Source of the DNA: Nitrospira sp. SG-bin1
GTDB lineage: Bacteria > Nitrospirota > Nitrospiria > Nitrospirales > Nitrospiraceae
DNA length: 50,778 nt
Assembly: GCA_002083365.1 (NCBI GenBank)
Contig: LVWS01000012.1
Coordinates: 1 to 50,778 of the forward strand
Direction of reading: 5' to 3'
The notes below the pieces were generated by a model. It was not told the origin of the DNA. It did no database searches and worked only from the letters and a program-made list of their open reading frames with translations. Shown piece after piece: positions 8,599 through 17,273 of this stretch (positions within the stretch are counted from its first letter, which is position 1; each line of letters starts with the position of its first letter). The position numbers were made by a program, and so were the translations under genes.

Positions 8599-9579
8599 GT
8601 GTCACGAGAGCTCTCACTCGCGGAAGTCTTTCAGTTGGGCTATTACTGGGAGACCAAAATCCTATTGACGGCCGTGAAGCTGGACGTGTTCTCCGCGATC
8701 GACGAACGGCCGAAATCAGCCCAAGACATCGCCGGTCGGCTTCATGCCGATCCTCACACCTTTGCCCTCCTCCTGAACGCCCTCGTCGCCATGAAGTTGT
8801 TGACGAAGGAAGGCGACTTGTATGGCAACTCGTCGACGTCGCTGAAGCACCTTGCCCGGCATTCGCCTCAGTACGTCGGCCATCTGCTTCTCCTGCACGA
8901 TGCGGAATGGAACAACTGGGGTAAGTTAGAAGAGACGATTCGAACGGGGCGACGGACGGTGGATCGACATGTCTTCGAGACCGATCCTGAATTAGGAAGC
9001 AACGTGCTTACAGTGCTCAATCGGATTGGCCAGCAAAGCGGCCCTGACTTGGCCAAGCGGCTGGAGCTCGGTGGCCGCGAGCGGATGTTGGATCTCGGTG
9101 GAGGCGCTGGGACCAACGCCATTGCCTTCTGTCAGGTGTTTCCGGATCTACGCGCGACGGTCTTCGACCTTCCAGCGACGCTGAAGTTGACGGAAAAAAC
9201 GGTAAAGAATGCGGGGCTGGACTCGCGGATTGCCTTGCTGCCGGGTGATTTCAATCGCGACCAACTTGGGGGGCCGTACGACGTGGTCTTGATGTCCGAT
9301 ATCCTGCACTATCAAACGTTCCAGATGAATCAGCAGCTGGTCAACAAAGTCTTTGGCTCACTGGCATCGGACGGGCGGTTGGTGATCAAGGATCGGTTTC
9401 TCGATGAATCCGGAACCGGCCCGGCGTGGACGACGGCGTTTGCCGTCCACATCCTCGTCAATACCCAGCAGGGCAGCTGCTTTCATGCCAGCGAAGCTAT
9501 GCAATGGCTCCACGCCGCCGGGTTTGTTTCTGTGGTGGAGCTGGAGAAGACGGCCGTGGTGCAAGGCCTGAAACCGTAA
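8599..9579 (+). CDS. SAM-dependent O-methyltransferase (acetylserotonin/hydroxyneurosporene type)
   Basis: The 326-residue product has two domains. The N-terminal winged-helix dimerisation region (residues 1-90) includes LGYYWETKILLTAVKLDVFSAI and a helix-turn-helix-like SAQDIAGRLHADPHTFALLLNAL. The C-terminal Rossmann domain has SAM motif I LDLGGGAGTNAI near residue 160 and acidic FDLPATL. The post-II stretch is YDVVLMSDILHY and motif III is GRLVIKDRFLD. The start is GTG at 8599. The methyl acceptor cannot be predicted. It lies alone between the broken rlpA-like gene and the respiratory block. Confidence 0.85.
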   Translation: MSRELSLAEVFQLGYYWETKILLTAVKLDVFSAIDERPKSAQDIAGRLHADPHTFALLLNALVAMKLLTKEGDLYGNSSTSLKHLARHSPQYVGHLLLLHDAEWNNWGKLEETIRTGRRTVDRHVFETDPELGSNVLTVLNRIGQQSGPDLAKRLELGGRERMLDLGGGAGTNAIAFCQVFPDLRATVFDLPATLKLTEKTVKNAGLDSRIALLPGDFNRDQLGGPYDVVLMSDILHYQTFQMNQQLVNKVFGSLASDGRLVIKDRFLDESGTGPAWTTAFAVHILVNTQQGSCFHASEAMQWLHAAGFVSVVELEKTAVVQGLKP

Positions 9580-9678
9580 ACAGTTCATAGGCACCCGTCG
9601 CGTAGAAGGTCAGCGTTGTCTGAAATGACTGGAGAGCAGGTGTGATGATTTAATGGGCACGACTAGTGGGATCTTGTG

Positions 9679-10392
9679 ATGGATTGGTTGCGGGAACCGG
9701 GGTTCTTTGGCACCCATGCCACGACTGGAGCGGATCTCAGTCAGATGATGGCGACGCTTTTTACCGCTCTCTTCATCGTGGGATGGCTTCAAGCGCGCAA
9801 ACGAAAGGCCGATGCGCACCATTGGCTGATGTTGGGCGGCATGATGTCCATGCTCAGCTTCTTTATCGCCTACTATCTATTCCGGCAGCTGGGCGTCTTG
9901 GCCGTCGAAGGGAAGGAAGGGTTCGGTGGCTCACAATCGCTCTATGATTACGTCTTCATTCCCGTGCTGACGCTCCACATCATTCTCGTCATTATCGGCC
10001 TGATCATGGCCGTGTATATGATCGTGTTGGGATTTCGCTCACAGCAGTTTATCGACGGAGTGCGATCGTTGCGGGAATCACGGCTGCTCACGACGTGGAA
10101 GAAGATCAGCCTCATCTTTATCGGAATCGCCGTGGTAGTCCTCGGGATCTTTTTTTCGCGGGTAGCCACGGCAGGATTTTCGATGCGGAAGCTGGAAGTG
10201 TATGTGATATTTCTCGCCCTCGTGGCGTTCGTGTTTGCGATCGAGATGACGATTCAACGGATTTGGCCTGACGGGGCGAAGCGGCATCGGGCGCTCGGCC
10301 GGTTCACGATGGTCATTTACTGTGTGTTGTTCGTCACGGGAAGTTTCACCTACACGATGTTGTATATCTTGTACCCGGGAAAGATTGGTTGA
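9679..10392 (+). CDS. DUF420-family multi-spanning membrane protein
   Basis: The 237-residue hydrophobic protein has about six membrane segments. Conserved His/Arg positions lie near helix ends (LHIILVIIGLIMAVYMIVLGF, KRHRALGRFTMVIY), matching the DUF420/YozB family. Members often sit beside terminal oxidase genes and are thought to help their assembly; that is a family-context inference. ATG 9679 is preceded by an overlapping GTG at 9676. It opens the run of plus-strand genes leading into the bd-like oxidase, 9 bases before the next gene. Confidence 0.8.
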   Translation: MDWLREPGFFGTHATTGADLSQMMATLFTALFIVGWLQARKRKADAHHWLMLGGMMSMLSFFIAYYLFRQLGVLAVEGKEGFGGSQSLYDYVFIPVLTLHIILVIIGLIMAVYMIVLGFRSQQFIDGVRSLRESRLLTTWKKISLIFIGIAVVVLGIFFSRVATAGFSMRKLEVYVIFLALVAFVFAIEMTIQRIWPDGAKRHRALGRFTMVIYCVLFVTGSFTYTMLYILYPGKIG

Positions 10393-10401
10393 GCTCTTGC
10401 G

Positions 10402-10896
10402 ATGTTGACCTGTGGCTGTGGTCGCTGGATGCATACCGAGGGGATTGAGGAGCGTGGTAGTGAGACCGGTCCGTTGCAGTGGTTCATCCGTTCCGAATGT
10501 CGTGGCTGTGGGTTGAAAGTCGGTGTCGATGTGCCGGAAGGGGAGACACATGGCCTCGTCGATCGTTTGCTATGGACCGATGAGGCATTGAACCGATTGG
10601 ATCGCATGCCGCCCTATGTGGCGGTGCTGGTTCGAAAAGAAGTCGAGGAGGGTCTCCGCCGACAAGGACAGCGGGTCGTCACCTACGAGACGTTGATTCG
10701 TTCCCGAACCGGGGAGCGTATCGAATGGGATTCCGAGGCGGAGCGGCGGCTGGAACGGGTACCGGCGCCGGTTCGCGCCATGGCACGGATTGAACTCGAA
10801 CGCACGGCGGCGGATCGTGGGTTGCCTCGTATCACCGTGTCGCTGATGGAAGAAATCAAAGCGAAGTACTTTGGGATGGCAGCTCAAAAAACCTGA
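10402..10896 (+). CDS. Cys-rich protein with two tandem PCP_red-type domains
   Basis: The 164-residue soluble protein has CGC at residues 4-6 and CRGC near 35-38, a possible metal or Fe-S site. Two related blocks of about 50 residues follow: LWTDEALNRLDRMPPYV and IEWDSEAERRLERVPAPV. Each is followed by an Arg/Glu-rich helix and a short tail (the second ends EEIKAKYFGM). This matches the C-terminal domain of protochlorophyllide reductase subunit B (PCP_red), found alone in many non-phototrophs. Its function there is unclear. Position inside the oxidase block suggests a redox or assembly role (inference). Confidence 0.75.
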   Translation: MLTCGCGRWMHTEGIEERGSETGPLQWFIRSECRGCGLKVGVDVPEGETHGLVDRLLWTDEALNRLDRMPPYVAVLVRKEVEEGLRRQGQRVVTYETLIRSRTGERIEWDSEAERRLERVPAPVRAMARIELERTAADRGLPRITVSLMEEIKAKYFGMAAQKT

Positions 10897-10972
10897 AGGT
10901 AAACGTGAAAAGTGAGACGACAAGGACGATCCGCGTTTCACGCCTCACCTCTCGCGCTTGACAAGTTTATTT

Positions 10973-12043
10973 ATGATGCATCGAATGGCATTGCGTGTGA
11001 TTCCCAGCTTGAGCTTGGCAGCGACGGAAGATGCCGTGCGCCGACAAAAGCGGATCGTCATGTTCGTGCCTGGACTGATCGCCTTTGGGGTGTATCGGCT
11101 GGCGAAGCATCTGGTGCCGATCGCCGATCCCTTGGTCTTGCTCGCAGTCAGCAGTCTGACGGCCATGGTTACCGCGCTCTTGTCCTATCGGGTGGGTCGT
11201 GCGACATCCTGGTCCACCGTTGTCCGGCAAGACGGCCTGCGTCTCCTTGGCTGGCTCACCGGCTGGATCGGAGCCGTGTACGGCATGCAACTGTCTCTGT
11301 TGGTCCTCACGCTGTTATGGATCATGCACTACAGTTATCTTCAGCATCCCGACGGACCGGCCATGATGGCGATCATCATCTCCTCTACCTCCGTCGCACG
11401 GGATGCGTTTGAGATCGGCCATGTACGCAAGCTTTCGGTGTCGGGCAGACCGTTTCCGACGTTTCCGAATGGTGAACAGCTGCGTGTGCTGGTCCAACAG
11501 CGAGCTTGGCAACTAGGACCGTGGGTGTTGACCGGTTTGGGCGTTGGGGCTGGAGCATCGCTGTCCGGGATGGCGATTGCGAACGAGCAAGGCGCCGCTC
11601 TGGCTCAACTACTGACCGTGACGATTCTGGGGGGAGGTCTCGCGCTTTGTTCATATTTGGGCGGACTCTACCCGACCAGCGCCTGGCTGCACTCGCTCCG
11701 TCGGACTGCGCCCGGTGAACTGCTGAAGTATTGGTGGTGGCCCGGGATGGCCTTTGCGTCGACATATTATCTCGTGGCGATGGGCGTGCTTTTGTTTGTC
11801 GTCCGCCAGCCGACGATTACAGTGGCTTCAGCGGCTGTGATGGGAACGATGGTGGCGGCCATGATGGCGGTGTATGGATATTATCTAGGCACGCGGCGTC
11901 ATGTCGAGGATGAGCAAGGGCCACAACTGTCGAGCGGGATGCTGCGCTGTCCTTTCGTGATGGGGATTCTTGGGAAATCGGTACAAGCCACGGACAATAC
12001 CGGAGGAGTATTAGCCTTTGGCAAGGGTGGAACCAAGAGGTAG
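10973..12043 (+). CDS. Uncharacterised multi-spanning membrane protein
   Basis: I do not recognise the family. The ~356-residue product has roughly seven to eight hydrophobic segments, including FVPGLIAFGVYRLAKHLV, ADPLVLLAVSSLTAMVTALL, LVLTLLWIMHYSYL and FASTYYLVAMGVLLFVV. A soluble loop near residues 140-185 has the DAFEIGHVRKLSVSGRPFP stretch. No ribosome site is obvious. The open frame could also start at TTG 10958. It ends four bases before the bd-like oxidase copy 1, so it is very likely co-transcribed with it and may be an accessory membrane factor. Confidence 0.7.
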   Translation: MMHRMALRVIPSLSLAATEDAVRRQKRIVMFVPGLIAFGVYRLAKHLVPIADPLVLLAVSSLTAMVTALLSYRVGRATSWSTVVRQDGLRLLGWLTGWIGAVYGMQLSLLVLTLLWIMHYSYLQHPDGPAMMAIIISSTSVARDAFEIGHVRKLSVSGRPFPTFPNGEQLRVLVQQRAWQLGPWVLTGLGVGAGASLSGMAIANEQGAALAQLLTVTILGGGLALCSYLGGLYPTSAWLHSLRRTAPGELLKYWWWPGMAFASTYYLVAMGVLLFVVRQPTITVASAAVMGTMVAAMMAVYGYYLGTRRHVEDEQGPQLSSGMLRCPFVMGILGKSVQATDNTGGVLAFGKGGTKR

Positions 12044-12047
12044 GTGT

Positions 12048-13925
12048 ATGAGGCGAGCATCGTGGGTGAGACGTGTCTTCGTCAGTGTGGTGATCGCGTT
12101 GGTGACTCTCGTGGTCCTGTTTGTATCTTCCTCGTGGAACGGACCTGTTCTGTCTTTCGCGGAATCCTCAACCGATGTGTATTTCGGCACCGAGGGAACT
12201 CCGCAGGGACCGCCAGCTCCCGCTCCGCATGATACGGTCTATCCGCGAATCGGCTCATTGGATAGTCGGCTGCTGGTGTGGTTTGTCACACAGCAACATA
12301 CCTATTTCGGCGGATTCGTGCTTGCCCTCCCATTGTTTTGTGCGTTGCTCGAATTTCTTGGACTGACCACCAAGAAGCCCGCTTTGGCCCTTCGTTACGA
12401 CGGCTTGGCGAGAGATCTTGCGAAAGTGGCGGTCTTGGCCCTGTCGATCACCGCACTCATCGGGAGTCTGATGCTCACGATGTTCATCACGCTCTATCCG
12501 AGTTTTATGAAGTACATGGGCGGCACGTTCAAGGGATTCATGCCGGCGTACGCCGCGGTGTTCGTTGGGGAAACACTGCTATTGATCATCTACTACTATG
12601 GGTGGAATCGGATGACGGATCGAGGCATGAAGTGGATCCACGCCGCGATCGGCATTCTGACCAACATTGTGGGAACCGCGCTGTTGATGATGGCGAACGC
12701 CTGGTCGGCTTTCATGATGTCGCCGGCCGGGGTGGATGCACAGGGTCGATTCCTGGGAAATGCCTGGCATCTATTGCATTCCGCGCTGTGGAATCCGCTG
12801 AACGTCCATCGCTTCCTCGCGGACATTATGTCCGGTGGGGCGGTGGTGCTGGCCTATGCCTGTTATCGATTTTTCACGAGTAAGACTGACGAGGAACGGG
12901 CCTATTTCGATTGGGTCGGCTATGTTTTTCTGTTTGTGACGGTCTGCGCGCTCATCCCGATGCCGATTGCCGGCTACTGGCTGATGAAATCGGTGTTCGT
13001 GTTTCGCCAGACGATGGGCGTAACCATGATGGGTGGCTTGCTCACGTGGCTGTTTGTGGTCCAGGCGCTCTTGATCGGCGTCTTGTTCCTGGGCATCAAC
13101 TATTACCTCTGGCAGAGCATGGCACGCATCAAAGGCGGTGAGCGGTATCAATCCTACTACCAAGTCTTGTTGGGTGTATTGATGCTGGCGCTCTTCATTT
13201 GGCTGACGCCTCATACGCTTCTGATGACTGCCAGTGAGGTCAAGGCGATGGGAGGCGCTCAGCATCCCGTGATCGGCAACTATGGCGTGATGTCGGCCAA
13301 AAACGGGGCCGTGAATATCCTGATTCTCGTGACCGCCCTCAGCTTTCTGTACTACCGACGAGCCAATCGAACCATGACTATCTCGTGGGCCAAGACCGGG
13401 AACATCGTGATTACGGTGTTGTATCTGGTTGGGGCGTTGAACATCATCTGGTTGTCCGTTTATGGGTTCTACTTGCCGGCGAAGATTCGTGTCGGCCTGT
13501 CGGCTCCCCAAGCGTTCACGACACTGACCGTCATCGTCGTAGGTGTGGTGATGAACCGCGTGATGCTCAGGCGAGCCGTGGTGCATGGCCCGATTCAGTG
13601 GGGAAAAATTCCGCTGCGCGGCATGGTCGGATTGTTTGGGTTGGCGGCGGCCTTCAGTTGGGTGATGGGCTTGATGGGCTACATTCGCTCGTCAGGGCGC
13701 TTGTCATGGCATGTCAGTGAGTTAATGGCCGATGTCTCGCCCTGGGCCTTCACTCCGGATCTTCAATACGCGACGAAAATGGTGACGTTGAACATGGTGG
13801 TATTTTGGGCGGCCGTCCTTGCATTGTTCTGGATGTGTGAGCGGGGACAGCAGCCGGTGATGGGTGAGGAATTCCAGGAGAAACAGGCGCCCTTGCTTTC
13901 GCCGGTGCCCTCGCAAGAAACATAG
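12048..13925 (+). CDS. Cytochrome bd-like oxidase subunit I, copy 1
   Basis: The 625-residue protein has an N-terminal signal/anchor segment and about 14 further hydrophobic segments. CydA-like features are a QQH at the start of a helix (near residue 87), the NAWSAFMMSPAG motif resembling CydA's NxWMQxPxG, and WNPLNVHRFLADI with a conserved His. It lacks the canonical GRQPW motif; the corresponding late helix reads GYIRSSGRLSWHV. Extra conserved His residues lie in LTPHTLLMT and GGAQHPV. A full-length paralogue lies at 17510. Published Nitrospira genomes describe such divergent bd-like oxidases as candidate terminal oxidases. ATG 12048 was chosen over an upstream in-frame ATG because it follows the previous stop. 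Cofactors are inferred. Confidence 0.85.
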   Translation: MRRASWVRRVFVSVVIALVTLVVLFVSSSWNGPVLSFAESSTDVYFGTEGTPQGPPAPAPHDTVYPRIGSLDSRLLVWFVTQQHTYFGGFVLALPLFCALLEFLGLTTKKPALALRYDGLARDLAKVAVLALSITALIGSLMLTMFITLYPSFMKYMGGTFKGFMPAYAAVFVGETLLLIIYYYGWNRMTDRGMKWIHAAIGILTNIVGTALLMMANAWSAFMMSPAGVDAQGRFLGNAWHLLHSALWNPLNVHRFLADIMSGGAVVLAYACYRFFTSKTDEERAYFDWVGYVFLFVTVCALIPMPIAGYWLMKSVFVFRQTMGVTMMGGLLTWLFVVQALLIGVLFLGINYYLWQSMARIKGGERYQSYYQVLLGVLMLALFIWLTPHTLLMTASEVKAMGGAQHPVIGNYGVMSAKNGAVNILILVTALSFLYYRRANRTMTISWAKTGNIVITVLYLVGALNIIWLSVYGFYLPAKIRVGLSAPQAFTTLTVIVVGVVMNRVMLRRAVVHGPIQWGKIPLRGMVGLFGLAAAFSWVMGLMGYIRSSGRLSWHVSELMADVSPWAFTPDLQYATKMVTLNMVVFWAAVLALFWMCERGQQPVMGEEFQEKQAPLLSPVPSQET

Positions 13926-13932
13926 AAAGGGA

Positions 13933-14595
13933 ATGAAATCCATGGAGTGCCGTGGGCCAATGTACGCCGCAGCCGTGCTCAGTGTTCTGGTGAGTGTTTG
14001 TGTCTGGCAATCTCCCGTTATCGCCCAAGGGCCGCCACTCGTGCTGGAGGATTTTCAAGCGAAGGAGGCGGATGGCTTCCCTTCTCTGTGGGATCATGAA
14101 AACCAGCGGAGTCAATCGAAAGGTCGTGAAGCCTACAAGGTGCGGTCGGAAGACGGCGTGAACTTCCTGTCGGCGAAAGATGCTGGCCAGCGGATCAAGA
14201 AAAAGAAAATTGATTGGGATCCCAAAACCCATCCTATTTTGACTTGGCGGTGGCGTCTGAATAAAGCTGCGACCGGTACTGAACCACTCGCCGCCGTCTA
14301 CGCGTCTCTGGATACCGATCTTCTTTTTATTCCGGTGTTCACGAAATATGTCTGGAGTGAATCAAAGCCGGAGGGGACCTTAACGGAAGGCGGTATGTTC
14401 AGCGGATCAGAGATCGTCGTTCAGTCCGGAACGAAAGAGATCGGGCAATGGTTTGAGGAGCGGGTGAATGTGTACGAGGATTTCAAGCGGATTCATAAGC
14501 ATGAGCCGGCTGACAAGGCATGGGGCATCTCCATTATCGCGGCTCCTGGCGTTGAAGTCGATTTTGGTCCGATCGTTGCTGTTCCGGCAAAGTAG
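13933..14595 (+). CDS. Exported DUF3047-family protein
   Basis: The 220-residue product has a Sec signal (YAAAVLSVLVSVCVWQSPVIAQG). Its body matches DUF3047: LEDFQ start, HPILTWRWRLNKAA, a PLAAVYASLD strand, FTKYVWSE and a late VNVYEDFKRIH ahead of GISIIA. A jelly-roll-like periplasmic protein is expected; the molecular function of the family is unknown. The start at ATG 13933 sits seven bases past the oxidase copy 1 stop, with AAGG upstream, so it is in the same transcript. It may act at the periplasmic face of the oxidase (inference). Confidence 0.8.
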   Translation: MKSMECRGPMYAAAVLSVLVSVCVWQSPVIAQGPPLVLEDFQAKEADGFPSLWDHENQRSQSKGREAYKVRSEDGVNFLSAKDAGQRIKKKKIDWDPKTHPILTWRWRLNKAATGTEPLAAVYASLDTDLLFIPVFTKYVWSESKPEGTLTEGGMFSGSEIVVQSGTKEIGQWFEERVNVYEDFKRIHKHEPADKAWGISIIAAPGVEVDFGPIVAVPAK

Positions 14596-14597
14596 AG

Positions 14598-14993
14598 ATG
14601 TACTCCTGGTCCACGAAGGATCGTGTCATGGCGGGGAACAAGGTGTTTGACATTGCGCTAGGGATAGCCGTGATGGGTACGGTCGGTACGCTGATCGGGC
14701 TCACTATGGGCGGTGGATTAATGCCGCTTGCCACCTCCGTTGGACTCGCCCTTGGTGTTGTGATCGGCTGTCTTGGCGGCCGCAGGTTTCTCATCAGTAT
14801 CCTTGTTGGGACCCTATCGGGTGGTGCCTTGGCTTGGTTGATGGCCGGTGGGGAGCGGATCTGGGTCGGTGCGGGAGCGGGTGCGGCGATGGGCGGTTTT
14901 CTCGGCGTTCAGATTTCAATGTTGCTCGATGTGCGTGCTGCCAAAAAGGCGGCGTCGGAACAGGGTCGGGACGTCGCCCTCCTAGATCGGTAG
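14598..14993 (+). CDS. Small glycine-rich membrane protein of unknown function
   Basis: The 131-residue protein has four short hydrophobic, glycine-rich segments (FDIALGIAVMGTVGTLIGLT, LATSVGLALGVVIGCLGG, FLISILVGTLSGGALAWLM, WVGAGAGAAMGGFLGV). A charged C-terminus, VRAAKKAASEQGRD, follows. I do not recognise a family; GxxxG-type packing is abundant. The ATG at 14598 comes two bases after the DUF3047 stop, so it is tightly coupled in the operon. ATG 14628 (MAGNKVF) is a possible alternative start. Confidence 0.65.
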   Translation: MYSWSTKDRVMAGNKVFDIALGIAVMGTVGTLIGLTMGGGLMPLATSVGLALGVVIGCLGGRRFLISILVGTLSGGALAWLMAGGERIWVGAGAGAAMGGFLGVQISMLLDVRAAKKAASEQGRDVALLDR

Positions 14994-15017
14994 ACATTCT
15001 CGATTAAAGAGGTATCC

Positions 15018-15926
15018 GTGGAAAACAAGGGCGTGTTGGTCGGGTCCATTATTTTTGTGTTTGCGTCGTTTTTTCTCATGATCGGCCTGCTGGCCTATGA
15101 GTCCTATAAGGCGAAGCAAATGAAACAGCTCGCCGCCTCGGTAAAGTCGGAAGCTCGGCCGACGGCGAACAGCCTGCCGGCCCAGGACTACTCGATGTAC
15201 AAGACGAAAATAGGCGACGAAGGTCGTGAGATGGTACAGATTCCAGAGGGACCTTTTACGATGGGAAGCAATGACGGTGATCCGGATGAGGCCCCTGAAC
15301 ATCAAGTTTATTTGAAGGGGTTCTATCTCGATCAAAAAGAAGTCACCCAAGGTGAATATATGCGGTTCGCCAAGATGACCAAGCGTGGTGCGCCCAGGAT
15401 TGAGGTCTTCGACGACGATCAGTCGAAGATTCTGAAGCCGGAATTCGCGGCCATGAGCGTTTCGTGGGACGAAGCGGCAGCGTACTGTAAGTGGGCCGGT
15501 AAACGACTTCCAACGGAAGCGGAGTGGGAAAAAGCCGGGCGTGGCGAGAGCAAGAGGAGATACCCGTGGGGGGACAAGTTTGTCCCCAGTGCAGCGAACG
15601 TCGACGGTAGTGAAGATGGGTATAAATATTTGGCTCCACCGGGGTCGTTCGATGCGGGGCGAAGTCCATATGGCCTCTATGACATGACGGGCAATGTGGC
15701 TGAGTGGGTTGAGGATTCTTACGACGAACACTACTACAAAAAATCACCATTTCGTGATCCCAAGGGGCCGGAGAACGCTGACCTCAAAGTCGTACGCGGC
15801 GGCTCATGGAGGGAAACCGAACACCATGCTAGGCTATCGAAGCGGTTTGCAGCCAAGCATTGGCGGACAGATGTGACGATCGGCATTCGCTGTGCAAGCG
15901 ATCTTGATCAACCCGGAGGAGGTTGA
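15018..15926 (+). CDS. Membrane-anchored SUMF1/FGE-fold protein, paralogue 1
   Basis: The 302-residue protein starts at GTG 15018 after AAAGAGG and has one N-terminal membrane helix (IIFVFASFFLMIGLLAYES). The formylglycine-generating-enzyme fold spans about residues 65-300: MVQIPEGPFTMGSNDGDPDEAPEH, KEVTQGEYMRFA, VSWDEAAAYCKWAGKRLPTE, YDMTGNVAEWVEDSY and GIRCASD. The catalytic Cys pair of true FGE, next to RGGS, is absent here (RGGSWRETEHHARLSKRF). Sulfatase activation is therefore unlikely and a structural or ligand-binding role is favoured. It lies between the two oxidase copies with a tandem paralogue. Confidence 0.87.
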   Translation: MENKGVLVGSIIFVFASFFLMIGLLAYESYKAKQMKQLAASVKSEARPTANSLPAQDYSMYKTKIGDEGREMVQIPEGPFTMGSNDGDPDEAPEHQVYLKGFYLDQKEVTQGEYMRFAKMTKRGAPRIEVFDDDQSKILKPEFAAMSVSWDEAAAYCKWAGKRLPTEAEWEKAGRGESKRRYPWGDKFVPSAANVDGSEDGYKYLAPPGSFDAGRSPYGLYDMTGNVAEWVEDSYDEHYYKKSPFRDPKGPENADLKVVRGGSWRETEHHARLSKRFAAKHWRTDVTIGIRCASDLDQPGGG

Positions 15927-15939
15927 GTCATAGGACGGC

Positions 15940-16839
15940 ATGCTCGACTCAAAGTTCAAACTGGTCTTTCTACTTGTAGTGCTGGCCTGTGCGGCCATGC
16001 CCATCGTTGCAATTATGCGGGGCACCACCCTAACGCCTTATGAACAGCCGCCGACAAACGCCGGTTCTGAAATGGAGTCGGCATCGGAGAACGTTTCAGG
16101 GGAGCTGCCTATTCAAGATGAGATGGTAACAATTCCAGCGGGCCCATTCATTCGTGGGACGAACGGTGGCGGGTTCGATGAGCGTCCACAGCGAACCGTC
16201 TATCTAGATGAATTTTCCATCGATCGGTATGAAGTGACGAATCACCAGTATCAGCAGTTTGTTCAGACAACCGGTCATCGGAAACCAGGACTCCCTGCAC
16301 GGTATGCCAAGAGCAGCGGTAGAATGAAGGGAATCAATCAGCCGGTCGTCTATGTATCGTGGGATGATGCGGCGGAATATTGCCGGTGGAAAGGAAAACG
16401 TCTTCCCACGGAGGCGGAGTGGGAAAAGGCGATGCGGGGCAGTGACGGAAGACTCTGGCCATGGGGTAATAAAGAGCAGGCAAATGGTGCCAATTGGGCC
16501 AGAGTGCCGGATGGGTACGAGGTGTCTGCGCCGGTGGGAAGTTTTCTGGCCGACAAGAGCCCGTATGGGGTGATGGATGGGGCAGGTAACGTCATCGAGT
16601 GGGTAGCTGATTGGTACGACGAAACGTATTACAAGATCTCGCCCGAACAGAACCCGCCGAGTCCTGAGTATGGCACGTACCGGGTTCTTCGTGGCGGAAG
16701 TTATACGACGACCGGAGGGGATGTTCGGATTACCAGCCGAAGCAAAATGATGTCTGACTTTCGAGATGAAACGATCGGATTCCGCTGTGCGATTTCGAAG
16801 ATCGGAACGAAGGAAGAAGGAGAGCGGAAAGCCCGATAA
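15940..16839 (+). CDS. Membrane-anchored SUMF1/FGE-fold protein, paralogue 2
   Basis: The 299-residue product has an N-terminal helix (FKLVFLLVVLACAAMPIVAIM) and the same FGE fold: MVTIPAGPFIRGTNGGGFDERPQ, YEVTNHQYQQFV, VSWDDAAEYCRWKGKRLPTE, VMDGAGNVIEWVADWYDE and GFRCAIS. Like its neighbour it has RGGSYTTTGGDVRITSRS, where catalytic FGE has a Cys-containing loop, so it is probably non-enzymatic. It begins 13 bases after the first paralogue's stop, consistent with tandem duplication inside the oxidase operon and co-expression. Confidence 0.87.
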   Translation: MLDSKFKLVFLLVVLACAAMPIVAIMRGTTLTPYEQPPTNAGSEMESASENVSGELPIQDEMVTIPAGPFIRGTNGGGFDERPQRTVYLDEFSIDRYEVTNHQYQQFVQTTGHRKPGLPARYAKSSGRMKGINQPVVYVSWDDAAEYCRWKGKRLPTEAEWEKAMRGSDGRLWPWGNKEQANGANWARVPDGYEVSAPVGSFLADKSPYGVMDGAGNVIEWVADWYDETYYKISPEQNPPSPEYGTYRVLRGGSYTTTGGDVRITSRSKMMSDFRDETIGFRCAISKIGTKEEGERKAR

Positions 16840-16842
16840 ATA

Positions 16843-16947
16843 CTATAGAAAGTCGAAGTAGTAGAGAATCAAAAACACGGCCAAAATGATGTTGACAACC
16901 ATACCGGCCAAAACTATAATGTCAAACACTTTTGAGTTTTTCGTCAC
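16843..16947 (-). CDS. Putative 34-residue single-helix membrane protein
   Basis: On the minus strand, GTG at 16947 is preceded by GGGAG at a good distance. It opens a 34-residue frame, MTKNSKVFDIIVLAGM then VVNIILAVFLILYYFDFL, ending at TAG 16843-16845. An ATG four codons upstream (16959) is possible but has no clear ribosome site. The product is one transmembrane helix with a basic N-terminus. It is convergent with the second SUMF1-like gene and close to two other one-helix frames. No family is recognised. Such short frames can occur by chance, so this call is tentative. Confidence 0.4.
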   Translation of the reverse strand: MTKNSKVFDIIVLAGMVVNIILAVFLILYYFDFL

Positions 16948-17071
16948 GGTTTCTCCCATTGCTTCGCTCACAAGCGGCAAAATTCTGATAACACAGGGCC
17001 GGGTGCCTGTCAAGGAAGTGCAGTAATTCTGAAATCCCCACCAACATCTATCTTATCGGAGTAATACAACA

Positions 17072-17194
17072 ATGGCCACAGCTACCCAAGACAGCGACAT
17101 TAAGATAAAAGTCGGTAAAATGATTTTCTACATTACTTGTGCCGTTGGGCTATGGTTTTTCTACTGGTTTGCTGGCATTCAGTGCCCCTGTTGA
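17072..17194 (+). CDS. Putative 40-residue single-helix membrane protein (oxidase block)
   Basis: ATG 17072 follows a GGAG. The frame reads MATATQDSDIKIKVGKMIFY, then a hydrophobic, aromatic helix ITCAVGLWFFYWFAGI ending QCPC and TGA. A charged soluble start plus one membrane helix and a Cys-x-Cys tail is the shape of small respiratory subunits such as CydX or CcoQ, but I see no direct homology. It lies in the 670-base interval between the SUMF1-like pair and oxidase copy 2. The assignment rests on hydropathy, context and ribosome site only. Confidence 0.5.
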   Translation: MATATQDSDIKIKVGKMIFYITCAVGLWFFYWFAGIQCPC

Positions 17195-17273
17195 AGGTGA
17201 TCGCATCAGTTGTATGGTGCGGTTGTGCAGGCTAGTCAGTTGATGAACTTGGTCGGCGGAGGAGAGGAAAGAA

